A stretch of 64,000 bases of DNA from the NCBI RefSeq assembly GCF_001632745.1, contig NZ_LQRT01000024.1, forward strand, positions 496,001-560,000, given 5' to 3'. The stretch's first letter is position 1; every line of letters begins with the position of its first letter. Made by a program: the position numbers and the translations under genes. Of this stretch, positions 55,439 to 63,395 are shown piece after piece. This stretch comes from Aquimarina aggregata. Its GTDB lineage: Bacteria; Bacteroidota; Bacteroidia; Flavobacteriales; Flavobacteriaceae. The notes beneath the pieces are model-generated. The model saw only the letters and a list, made by a program, of their open reading frames with translations. It did no database searches and had not been told where the DNA came from.

Positions 55439-56764
55439 TTACAAACGAGTCCAATTAGATGTCCAAGTATCTCCTTCTTGTAATGCGCCTGCATAGTTAG
55501 CAGCATCAAAGAAAGTTCCTATCGTAGATGGGTCAAAATTATCGCTTCCGTCTATTGCAGTTGTGTATTCATATGTTCCTCTAAAACCATTGATTTCAAA
55601 ATCAGTAGGAATTGCGGATCCCATATTATCAAAAGGAGCTTTAGAACCGTCTAAAGTAAAATTACCAAAGGTTGCAAAATCAGCAAGGTCTACAGTAGCA
55701 CCTCCGTGATCTAAATCAAAAGAGTTTACATTATCGATAATTGAGTTTCTAACGATAACTTCATTATTGTTTAAGTTGATTAGTGTTTGATCATCATCTA
55801 CTTCAATTCCTTTACCAGGGAAAGCTTTGATAATTGTGTTGTACATGGTTACTTTAGTTCCTGCTCTAAATTCGATTCCTTTGTTTTCACCATCACCATC
55901 TTCGGCACCAATTAAAGTAATGTTAGATAGCGTTGGGTTAGAAAAAGGAGCTGCATCTGGAGTAGAAGATAGGTTATCAGCTTCGATACCTTTATCACCA
56001 GCGGCAGAAGTTTGTTGTGCAATCCAGAATTGTCCATTTCCGATCCATCCATCTGTCCAATCAAAAGAATCATCTCCAGCACCAGTTACTACGGCGTACT
56101 TTAAGTTTACAGTTCCTCCAAAAAATTCAATACCATCATCATTACCATTAAAAGCTTGTATGAACTCTAGTGTAGTTCCGTTTCCGACACCATATAGAGA
56201 AAGTCCGTTATACTCGGCATCATCATTAATTTTACCACCAGTATATTCTAAACGAACATAACGTAAAATCCCTGAGTTATCTGCAGGATCTGTACCACCG
56301 TATGTTAGGTTAGCTACTTCTGTTGTTGCTGTAGTTCCTCTATTAATAGGGGCTTTACCGGCTAATAATAATCCTCCCCAATCTCCAGGGTTTGGTGTTG
56401 ATTTATTAGATGTAAATACAATAGGTTGGGCAGCGGTACCTTCGGCTATGATTCGTGCACCTTGTTCTATGGCCATGTATGAGAATACACCACCAACATC
56501 ACCAGCTATAATTCTAGTACCTGCCTCGATAGTCAATGTTACCCCATCAACTACAGATACACCACCTCTTAATTCATATACTTCATCAGATGTTAATGTA
56601 CGATCTGCAGTAATTTGGCCTTCAAGGATTACACTTCCATTAGCGTTTCCGCCTCCTCCTTGGTTGATTGTAATATCACCAATATTATCTTCTTGTACAG
56701 TACATGCGTTAAATAAAACTGCAGTACCTAATACTATTCCCGTAAGTAAATTTTTAGTTTTCAT
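55439..56764 (-). CDS. Beta-helix-like lipoprotein, single copy
   Basis: A 441-residue lipoprotein with lipobox Cys21 (LFNAC). It is a paralogue of one repeat of the 740-residue protein: GDWGGLLLAG, VANLTYGGTDPADNSG, GNDDGIEFFGGT and GAGDDSFDWTDGW correspond. It lacks the Cys-rich module and has an extra C-terminal region of about 130 residues (DFDLDHGGATVD and FDAANYAGALQEG). It is 37 bp downstream of its receptor gene, with no terminator between them. Function unknown; the receptor-binding surface component is the natural guess. Confidence 0.82.
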   Translation of the reverse strand: MKTKNLLTGIVLGTAVLFNACTVQEDNIGDITINQGGGGNANGSVILEGQITADRTLTSDEVYELRGGVSVVDGVTLTIEAGTRIIAGDVGGVFSYMAIEQGARIIAEGTAAQPIVFTSNKSTPNPGDWGGLLLAGKAPINRGTTATTEVANLTYGGTDPADNSGILRYVRLEYTGGKINDDAEYNGLSLYGVGNGTTLEFIQAFNGNDDGIEFFGGTVNLKYAVVTGAGDDSFDWTDGWIGNGQFWIAQQTSAAGDKGIEADNLSSTPDAAPFSNPTLSNITLIGAEDGDGENKGIEFRAGTKVTMYNTIIKAFPGKGIEVDDDQTLINLNNNEVIVRNSIIDNVNSFDLDHGGATVDLADFATFGNFTLDGSKAPFDNMGSAIPTDFEINGFRGTYEYTTAIDGSDNFDPSTIGTFFDAANYAGALQEGDTWTSNWTRL

Positions 56765-56801
56765 TAGTATAAATGCTTAATTGTGTTGTTGTTTAATTTT
56801 G

Positions 56802-59609
56802 TTATAATTTAAATGTTATCCCAAGACTAAAATTGATCCCATCATCGAATTTGTAAGTAGTAAATTCTTGATTAAGATCTTCTTGATCTTGGTAGCGCTC
56901 TACAGAAGGGTTTAATAAGTTTTTTGCTTTAAAACTTAGTACGATATGATCTCCTATTTCATCTTTAAAATTGAAGTTTAATACACCAAAACCTTTTTCA
57001 AAAATATCACCTACGCCGTTTCCTCCAGCAGAGTATACTCGATCTCCAAAAATATTAAAGTCCAGCGCCGATGTAATTTTATGTGTTTTGAATTCTTTGT
57101 TGTAGGCAATATCTGCGTTCACTAAGAAAGGAGATGCTCCCTGTAGTTGTCTCTCGATATTTGTAGGTGCTATATTTGATCCATTAAATGTTGTAATTGC
57201 CGGATCAATTTTAACTTTAGAATACATAACTGTAGCATTAAAGCCAAAATTCAAGTTATTCCAAGTTGTTTCTTCAACTTTAAAAAGGTTACCCAGATTC
57301 TTTCTGTATTCTAATTCTGCTCCAAAAATAACAGCATTGTCAGAATTAATAAACGTATTTACATTGGATGCCGAGGCTACAAATACTTTTTCTATGGGGT
57401 TTTCAAGGTATTTCCCAAATACGGTAGCGGCAACTAATTCTCCTGATTGTTCTGGAAAATATTCCCATTTAAGATCAACATTGTAATTATCAGAATTTTT
57501 TAGAATTGGGTTACCTAAAGTAGATTCGGTAACATCTTCATCTAGGAAAGGTGCTACTTCTGTAAATTTAGGCAAGGTTACTGTTTTACTAGCTGCAAAT
57601 CTAAGGTTTGACTGCTCGTTAACCTCATACTTTAAACTAATACTTGGTAGTATAAATGTTTCGTCGATCTTTTGTTGTCTAAAAGGAGAAGTTTCTAAAT
57701 CTTGTTGTTCTCTATAAAATACGTTTTGTTCAAATAATTCTGTACGAATACCTCCATTAAAAGTTAATTTATCTGTTAATGCATATTGTAAGTTAGCATA
57801 CCCAGCAAGTGTTAATAGATCTGCTTCGTAAATTCGAGTCGTATTTAGGTTTTCTAAAACTACATATTCACCAGCAAGAAAGTTAGCTTCGTTTAATAAT
57901 GCGTCAGGATTATTAAAATCTACATTGGTACTTCTAAAATTATTTAGATTGTAGTTTAATTGGTTTGATTCAAAATCTCTGTCTTTTGATCTAGTTGCTA
58001 TACCAACAGTTAATTTGTTTTTAAAATTATCGTCTTCGTCTTTTGCAAAATTTATATCAAAATCTAATTTTCCTGAATAATCATTTTCATTTAATTCCTG
58101 ATAAAACCTTTGATTGTTTGCTAAATCTGGACTTGTACGGTTTCCTAAGACAAGGTTACCATTTTGTAGTTCTGTAAATACTAGCTGGCGTCTGTCTGGG
58201 ATTAATCCTTGCGCTTTGTTGTATGCCATTCCCCAACCTAGTTGATATTTACCTTCTTCAAATTTATGTTCTCCTGTAAGTTGTTGGGTAAATAAGTTGT
58301 TTTGCTCGTATGTTCCTCTTCTTAAACGTATACCAACATCGGTATCTTCACTACTTACACCATCTGTAAATTCTCTAAGTTCATCTGAGGTATCGTTAAC
58401 AAATAAAGTAGTAGCAAGAATTTTGTTGTTACTATTCCATCTATATCCAACACTTCCTAAAAGTGTAGTGTTAGTAAAGTATTCATAACGATCAACATTT
58501 TTAAAGTTTCCAAGTCCCGTTATACTTTCTCCTTGAGAGTTAAAAGCTGCTTGGTTACCTCCTAGAGATGTTCTGTGGTTTTGACTAAATGAGCCAGTAA
58601 ACAAAACATCTAATTTTTTTTCATCACTTATAGCAAAACTTTTTCCACCGGTAACACTTGCTCCTCCATCAGGAGCATTAAATCGTTTTTCAGGATTAAA
58701 AGAAGTATCAAAAGGGAAATAATCAATTTCTGTACTATTGTAATTGTAGTTTGGGATATCTAAAAATACAGGTACTCTTCTAGATCCATCATCTAATCCC
58801 CAGTCATCATATTTTCCTCCGTTTAGTAAAAAGAAATCATTTGCTACTGCATTCGAGTTTACGCCAGAGCTAAAGCCAAATTCTAAAAAACCTTTACCAG
58901 GGCGATCTTTAGTATCTATATTAACACTTGCTCCAGCAAAATCACCGTAAATATCAGGGGAGTAGGTTTTGTAAATCCCTAAATTCTCAACGATATCAGT
59001 AGGAAAAATTCCTAAATCAATCAGTTTTAACTTTGGATTTAAAGAGGGAATAGGTAAACCGTTTAAGTAAGCATTATTATAACGATCTCCTAAACCACGT
59101 ACATATAGTTTATCACTTTGTTTAGAAATACCTGTTGCCTTAGTCAATCCAGTAGCAACATCACTAACTCCTTTTTTAGAAAGTTCTTGTGCACCAATTT
59201 TTTGTTGAATAGTAACTGCATTTTTTTGTTCTAATAAAATGGCAGCCTCAGATTCTTTTTTTGTAGTTGTTTTTATAATCACTTCGTCTAATGCAGCTGC
59301 ACTTGCTCCTATAGAAGCATTTGCGGTTACAGTTTGACCAGCAATTACTACAACTTCTTTATCTAAAGTTTCATATCCTATAAAACTAAATTCTAGAATA
59401 TATGTACCAGGCTCTAAATTATCAATACTATATAAACCATCAAAATCTGTAGTCGTTCCTTTTGTAGTGTTTTTGATTAACACATTAGCAAAAGGTAACG
59501 GTTGATTGTTAGATTCTTTGTCTAACAACGTACCGGTAATTGTACCGGTTTCCTGCGCAAAGAGTATTCCAACAAAAAATAGCGCAAGTAAAGTGAAAAT
59601 TTTTCTCAT
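56802..59609 (-). CDS. TonB-dependent receptor, pair 2
   Basis: A 935-residue outer membrane receptor. A signal peptide (to about 19, ILFAQ) is followed by a carboxypeptidase-regulatory-like domain (GTLLDKESNNQPLPFANVLI, TTDFDGLYSI). The plug carries SDKLYVRGLGDRYNNAYLNG, then the barrel, ending LGITFKL. It is clearly a paralogue of the receptor at 51822-54662 over the N-terminal 200 residues. It pairs with the 441-residue lipoprotein. Upstream are two pairs of 11-bp-phased TGTTA pentamers, matching sites near the phosphate transporter and the PhoB-like regulator, which suggests phosphate-responsive expression. Confidence 0.94.
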   Translation of the reverse strand: MRKIFTLLALFFVGILFAQETGTITGTLLDKESNNQPLPFANVLIKNTTKGTTTDFDGLYSIDNLEPGTYILEFSFIGYETLDKEVVVIAGQTVTANASIGASAAALDEVIIKTTTKKESEAAILLEQKNAVTIQQKIGAQELSKKGVSDVATGLTKATGISKQSDKLYVRGLGDRYNNAYLNGLPIPSLNPKLKLIDLGIFPTDIVENLGIYKTYSPDIYGDFAGASVNIDTKDRPGKGFLEFGFSSGVNSNAVANDFFLLNGGKYDDWGLDDGSRRVPVFLDIPNYNYNSTEIDYFPFDTSFNPEKRFNAPDGGASVTGGKSFAISDEKKLDVLFTGSFSQNHRTSLGGNQAAFNSQGESITGLGNFKNVDRYEYFTNTTLLGSVGYRWNSNNKILATTLFVNDTSDELREFTDGVSSEDTDVGIRLRRGTYEQNNLFTQQLTGEHKFEEGKYQLGWGMAYNKAQGLIPDRRQLVFTELQNGNLVLGNRTSPDLANNQRFYQELNENDYSGKLDFDINFAKDEDDNFKNKLTVGIATRSKDRDFESNQLNYNLNNFRSTNVDFNNPDALLNEANFLAGEYVVLENLNTTRIYEADLLTLAGYANLQYALTDKLTFNGGIRTELFEQNVFYREQQDLETSPFRQQKIDETFILPSISLKYEVNEQSNLRFAASKTVTLPKFTEVAPFLDEDVTESTLGNPILKNSDNYNVDLKWEYFPEQSGELVAATVFGKYLENPIEKVFVASASNVNTFINSDNAVIFGAELEYRKNLGNLFKVEETTWNNLNFGFNATVMYSKVKIDPAITTFNGSNIAPTNIERQLQGASPFLVNADIAYNKEFKTHKITSALDFNIFGDRVYSAGGNGVGDIFEKGFGVLNFNFKDEIGDHIVLSFKAKNLLNPSVERYQDQEDLNQEFTTYKFDDGINFSLGITFKL

Positions 59610-59649
59610 TTAATTTGTTCTCAAATTCGGGGCAAAGAACGAGAGAAGG

Positions 59650-59709
59650 TGTTAAATAAGTGTTATACAAAAATTAACTATGTATGATTATAATGTTAGA
59701 TAATTGTTA
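59650..59709. promoter_or_regulatory. Two pairs of 11-bp-phased TGTTA sites upstream of receptor 2
   Basis: TGTTA occurs at 59650, 59661, 59694 and 59705. Spacings of 11, 33 and 11 keep all four on one face of the helix. Each pair has the form TGTTA-n6-TGTTA, the geometry of PhoB/PhoP-type operators. The last pair, with its flanks (59693-59714), matches 63305-63326 in 20 of 22 positions. The array is 41-100 bp upstream of the receptor start codon. Confidence 0.55.
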
Positions 59710-59934
59710 CCTAGGCTTGTTTATAAAATGTTTACTTAACATTAAGAATGTATTACGTCTTTTATAAGTGATTGATATAAGATCAATAAAACCTATTACA
59801 ACGTTTTCTTTGGTATAATTTTTTTGTTACCCAAAGATTAAGTGAAGGGTTAGTGTAAAAAAAAGTTTAAGTAGGTTTTTATAGTAAAAGTTAAACTTAA
59901 TGCGAGGGTTTGATATTTTTTATGCTTTAAAAGC

Positions 59935-59967
59935 AAAAAACGCTCCAGAAACCTGAAGCGTTTTTTT
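59935..59967 (-). terminator. Terminator of the MORN-like gene
   Basis: Stem AAAAAACGCT-CAG with CTG-AGCGTTTTTT, one mismatch and a 4-nt loop, with a T run on both strands. It lies about 20 bp past the stop codon. Confidence 0.85.
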
Positions 59968-59986
59968 ATATTTTAAGACAAATATC

Positions 59987-60346
59987 TTAATTGTCATAAT
60001 TTACAACAACATTATCTTTGTTTGACCAAGTAGTTACATCTGCTATCTGATTATCGTCGTAATTTACTTCTGATAACTTTTCGGTAGACCAAAAAAACCA
60101 CTTTCCTGTCTTTACACCATTATTGTATTGACCCATTGCAATTTTCTTTCCAGTAGCATCGTATGATTTCCATTCTCCATGAAGTTTTCCTTCTTTATTA
60201 TAGAAACCTTGTTGCTTTATGGTTCCATCTGCATGAAAAAAAGTACCTTTAATTTGGTCTCCTTGTTTTTCAAAAGTAGGTTTTACTTCCTGAGCAAATA
60301 TAGTCGCCGAAAACACCAGTGCTATAAACATTACTAAATTTCTCAT
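59987..60346 (-). CDS. Exported MORN-like/YwqK-type repeat protein
   Basis: A 119-residue secreted protein with a signal peptide ending TIFAQ (about residue 19). The mature part is four short repeats of the MORN-like antitoxin YwqK type (for example HADGTIKQQGFYNKEGKLHGEWKSYD and YNNGVKTGKWFFW; only short parts quoted). These form a small beta-sheet repeat; a binding or structural role is likely. Upstream are three 11-bp-phased TAACA sites, so it may belong to the same regulon as its neighbours. It is divergent from the phosphate transporter. Confidence 0.83.
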   Translation of the reverse strand: MRNLVMFIALVFSATIFAQEVKPTFEKQGDQIKGTFFHADGTIKQQGFYNKEGKLHGEWKSYDATGKKIAMGQYNNGVKTGKWFFWSTEKLSEVNYDDNQIADVTTWSNKDNVVVNYDN

Positions 60347-60392
60347 ATATTATATATTTTAATTGGGGTTCTTAATAATTACATTACAAATG

Positions 60393-60441
60393 TAACATTA
60401 ATTTTACTTTTAAACAACAATTGCGTAACATTAAATTAACA
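60393..60441. promoter_or_regulatory. 11-bp-phased TAACA sites upstream of the MORN-like gene
   Basis: TAACA occurs at 60393, 60426 and 60437, spaced 33 and 11 bp. The last two form TAACA-n6-TAACA. They lie 47-95 bp upstream of the MORN-like start codon. Confidence 0.5.
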
Positions 60442-60775
60442 ATAGATCTATATTTAATTGATAAACAAGTATTTATATTTTGTAAATCTATTGATATAGG
60501 TAAGATCAATCTTTACTATTATGGTTGGTTAAGGGATAAAATAGGCTATTCGTTTTTATACAAGCTAGTTTTTTTTGCTAGTGGTTTACTTTTTTTTGAG
60601 CCTCGAATATTTGATAAATAGGGTATTTATGGGTGTTTGATGTTTCTTTATGAATTTTCTTTTAGTCGGGGAGTGTAGTAAGAAGGTCTATAAAATCTAA
60701 ATAGTATGCAGTTATTAGATACGTTTGTATCTAGTCGATAGCTATGTCTAGTAGTATAAAAAAGCTATGAAAAGA

Positions 60776-60814
60776 TAACATTTCAATAACATATGACTTG
60801 AATTTTAGTAACAT
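60776..60814. promoter_or_regulatory. 11-bp-phased TAACAT sites upstream of the phosphate transporter
   Basis: TAACAT occurs at 60776, 60787 and 60809, spaced 11 and 22 bp. The last ends 30 bp before the transporter start codon. A canonical TAnnTTTG -7 box is not evident between it and the start, as can occur for activator-dependent promoters. Confidence 0.5.
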
Positions 60815-60844
60815 TTTTGTGATCTATAAGTACGTTAGGAATAT

Positions 60845-63241
60845 ATGAGTGATATTTACATATTGATGATTGTTGCTTTGGCTGTCTTAGCCGTTGCAGA
60901 TCTTATTGTAGGAGTAAGTAATGATGCCGTTAATTTTTTAAATTCTGCAATTGGTTCTAAGGCTGTTTCGTTTAGAACGATAATGATTGTAGCTAGCTTA
61001 GGTATTGCAGCAGGTGCAATTTTTTCTAGCGGTTTGATGGAAGTTGCACGTAAGGGTATATTTGTTCCAGGTGAATTTTATTTTGATGAAATCATGATCA
61101 TTTTTATGGCGGTTATGATTACTGATATTTTGTTACTCGATTTCTTTAATACATTAGGAATGCCAACGTCTACTACGGTTTCTATTGTATTTGAATTATT
61201 AGGAGCAGCTGTATGTGTTGCCTTAATAAAAATTTCGGCCGATGCTAATCTTTCTGTAGCTGATTTAGGAGATTATATAAACACCAAAAAGGCTGGAGAA
61301 ATTATTGCAGGTATTTTATTATCGGTAGTAGTAGCTTTTTCTGTTGGAGCCTTAGTTCAATATATTTCTAGACTCTTGTTATCTTTTAATTTTGAAAAGA
61401 AAGCAAAGTGGGTAGGTGCATTATTTGGTGGTGTTGCTTTAACTGCAATACTATATTTTATCTTTATTAAAGGAATCAAAGGAACGAATTATGCCAAAAC
61501 AATTGTAGAGGTTCTTTATGAAGGAGGAGCTGAAGGACTATTAGATTGGGCAAACACATATTTTAATGCTTCATTTGAGACGGTTAAAGATTTAGTAGAT
61601 GCTAAAAAAGACCTTTTTAAGATTAACCCGAATACAGGTACAGTAGCATTAACATTAAGAGGTTTTTTAGAAACTAATGTGCCGTTGATTGTATCGGTAG
61701 GATTTGTGATATTATCTTTAGTATCATTTACGATAATACAAGTTTTTAAAACGAATATTTATAGATTAATTATCGTGGTAGGTACATTTGCTCTCGCATT
61801 AGCTTTTGCTGGTAATGATCTTGTAAATTTTATTGGTGTACCTATTGCAGCTTTAAAAGCGTATGAAGCGTGGAGTGCTTCTGGAGAATTACCACATGAA
61901 TTTTCGATGGCTGTTTTGGGAGGTAAAGCTGAAACACCTACATTACTTTTACTCGCGGCAGGAATTATCATGGTGTTGACTTTATGGTTTTCTTCTAAAG
62001 CTAGAAACGTAGTGAAAACATCAATAGATCTTTCGCGACAAGGAGAAGGAGACGAAAAGTTTCAACCAAATTTTTTATCCCGAGGAGTAGTACGAAGCAC
62101 CGTATTTTTATCAGAGATAATTTCATCGATAACACCACAATCTTTCAAGAAAGTTTCAGATAAGCAATTTGATCAGGAATCTATAGAGGTAAATGCTTTT
62201 ACAGCTAAACAAGAAGACTTACCGGCTTTTGATATGGTAAGAGCTGCTGTAAATCTTATGGTAGCGGGGGTTTTAATATCGATAGCAACATCAATGAAAT
62301 TACCTTTGTCTACAACTTATGTTACTTTTATGGTAGCAATGGGTACGTCTTTGGCCGATAGAGCTTGGGGAACAGAAAGTGCGGTATACCGTGTAGCCGG
62401 AGTACTAAATGTTATTGGTGGCTGGTTTTTTACCGCAATAAGTGCATTTCTAGCAGCTGCTACAATTGCTTTTTTACTTCATTTACATCTCCCATCAATG
62501 CTAGCTATTTTATTAGCACTAGCAATTTTCCTTTTGGCAAGAAATACAATTAAGTATCGCAATAAGACAAGAGCAGAAAGAGCAGAAGATCGACTTAAAA
62601 AATCAGAAAGTAGCTCTATAAAAGGTGTTATTGAAGAAAGTGCAGATAATATTAAATCCTTTGTTAATAGAGGAAATAAAATTTATGGGCAAACCATAGA
62701 TAGTCTAGCAAAATATGATTTAACTGCGTTAAAAAAGAGTAGGAAAGGAATAGCTAAATTAGAAACAGAAGTAGAAGAATTAAGAGATAGTATATTTTAT
62801 TTCATTAAAAATCTAGACGAATCTAGTGTTGGGGCCAGTAATTTTTATATTTCGATTTTAGGTTATCTCGAAGATATTACGCAATCTCTAGAATATATAG
62901 CAAAAGTTAGTCACAAACATGTGAATAATAATCACAAGAAACTTCGATTTAATCAAATCAAAGATTTAAAAGAGATAGAAGATCACTTAGATGATTTTTA
63001 CAAAAATATTAAGTCTGTTTTCGATAATCGAGAGTTTGCCACTTTAAATGATATAATAGCAGAAAAACAAGAGTTATTTACTATTGTAAGTGATAAAATT
63101 AATAAACAAGTAGCAAGAACTAGAACAGAAGAAAGTAGTCCTAAAAATACTACTTTATACTTTGGTTTATTAACAGAAACAAAGGATCTTATTACTGCAA
63201 CAATGAATCTCTTAATAACCTATAGAGATCATCAGGATTAA
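60845..63241 (+). CDS. PiT-family inorganic phosphate transporter with PhoU-like tail
   Basis: A 798-residue protein. The membrane part (about 1-570) has roughly ten helices. The two PiT signature repeats are GVSNDAVNFLNSAIGSKAV near residue 25 and FAGNDLVNFIGVPIAALKA near 320. A C-terminal cytoplasmic helical region (about 600-798) resembles PhoU/DUF47 proteins (LAKYDLTALKKSRKGIAK, KHVNNNHKKLRFNQI). It would couple phosphate or cation co-transport to a PhoU-like regulatory domain in one chain. Upstream phased TAACAT sites suggest phosphate control. The PhoB-like regulator gene follows 154 bp later. Confidence 0.93.
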   Translation: MSDIYILMIVALAVLAVADLIVGVSNDAVNFLNSAIGSKAVSFRTIMIVASLGIAAGAIFSSGLMEVARKGIFVPGEFYFDEIMIIFMAVMITDILLLDFFNTLGMPTSTTVSIVFELLGAAVCVALIKISADANLSVADLGDYINTKKAGEIIAGILLSVVVAFSVGALVQYISRLLLSFNFEKKAKWVGALFGGVALTAILYFIFIKGIKGTNYAKTIVEVLYEGGAEGLLDWANTYFNASFETVKDLVDAKKDLFKINPNTGTVALTLRGFLETNVPLIVSVGFVILSLVSFTIIQVFKTNIYRLIIVVGTFALALAFAGNDLVNFIGVPIAALKAYEAWSASGELPHEFSMAVLGGKAETPTLLLLAAGIIMVLTLWFSSKARNVVKTSIDLSRQGEGDEKFQPNFLSRGVVRSTVFLSEIISSITPQSFKKVSDKQFDQESIEVNAFTAKQEDLPAFDMVRAAVNLMVAGVLISIATSMKLPLSTTYVTFMVAMGTSLADRAWGTESAVYRVAGVLNVIGGWFFTAISAFLAAATIAFLLHLHLPSMLAILLALAIFLLARNTIKYRNKTRAERAEDRLKKSESSSIKGVIEESADNIKSFVNRGNKIYGQTIDSLAKYDLTALKKSRKGIAKLETEVEELRDSIFYFIKNLDESSVGASNFYISILGYLEDITQSLEYIAKVSHKHVNNNHKKLRFNQIKDLKEIEDHLDDFYKNIKSVFDNREFATLNDIIAEKQELFTIVSDKINKQVARTRTEESSPKNTTLYFGLLTETKDLITATMNLLITYRDHQD

Positions 63242-63272
63242 AGTATATCTATCTCTAAGACCACTTTTCTTA

Positions 63273-63321
63273 CGTTAAGTAATTGTTATCCTTATGATGT
63301 TTTTATGTTAGATTATTGTTT
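63273..63321. promoter_or_regulatory. 11-bp-phased TGTTA sites upstream of the PhoB-like gene
   Basis: CGTTA at 63273, TGTTA at 63284 and 63306, and TGTTT at 63317 are spaced 11, 22 and 11 bp. The second pair with flanks (63305-63326) is nearly identical to the sites upstream of receptor 2. They lie 75-123 bp before the regulator start codon, suggesting autoregulation. Confidence 0.5.
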
Positions 63322-63395
63322 CCTAGCTTTATAGTTGTCAAAACTTCAGTTTAACATAGTATATTTACTTGTCGTGATATAATTTATAGGAAAAC

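Larger units (their letters stand above)
59610..59986. other. 377-bp intergenic region with phased operator-like sites
   Basis: No gene is visible. It contains the phased TGTTA array (59650-59709) upstream of the pair-2 receptor gene and the terminator of the MORN-like gene (59935-59967). Confidence 0.6.
60347..60844. other. 498-bp intergenic region between MORN-like and phosphate transporter genes
   Basis: No credible gene; a frame at 60421-60621 begins with a non-ATG codon in AT-rich sequence and lacks family similarity. The region carries two phased-site arrays, at 60393-60441 (toward the MORN-like gene) and at 60776-60814 (toward the transporter). Confidence 0.6.

Noticed and set aside
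60421..60621. A 66-codon plus-strand frame upstream of the phosphate transporter
   Set aside because: Non-ATG start inside the phased-site region, no recognisable protein features, no terminator.
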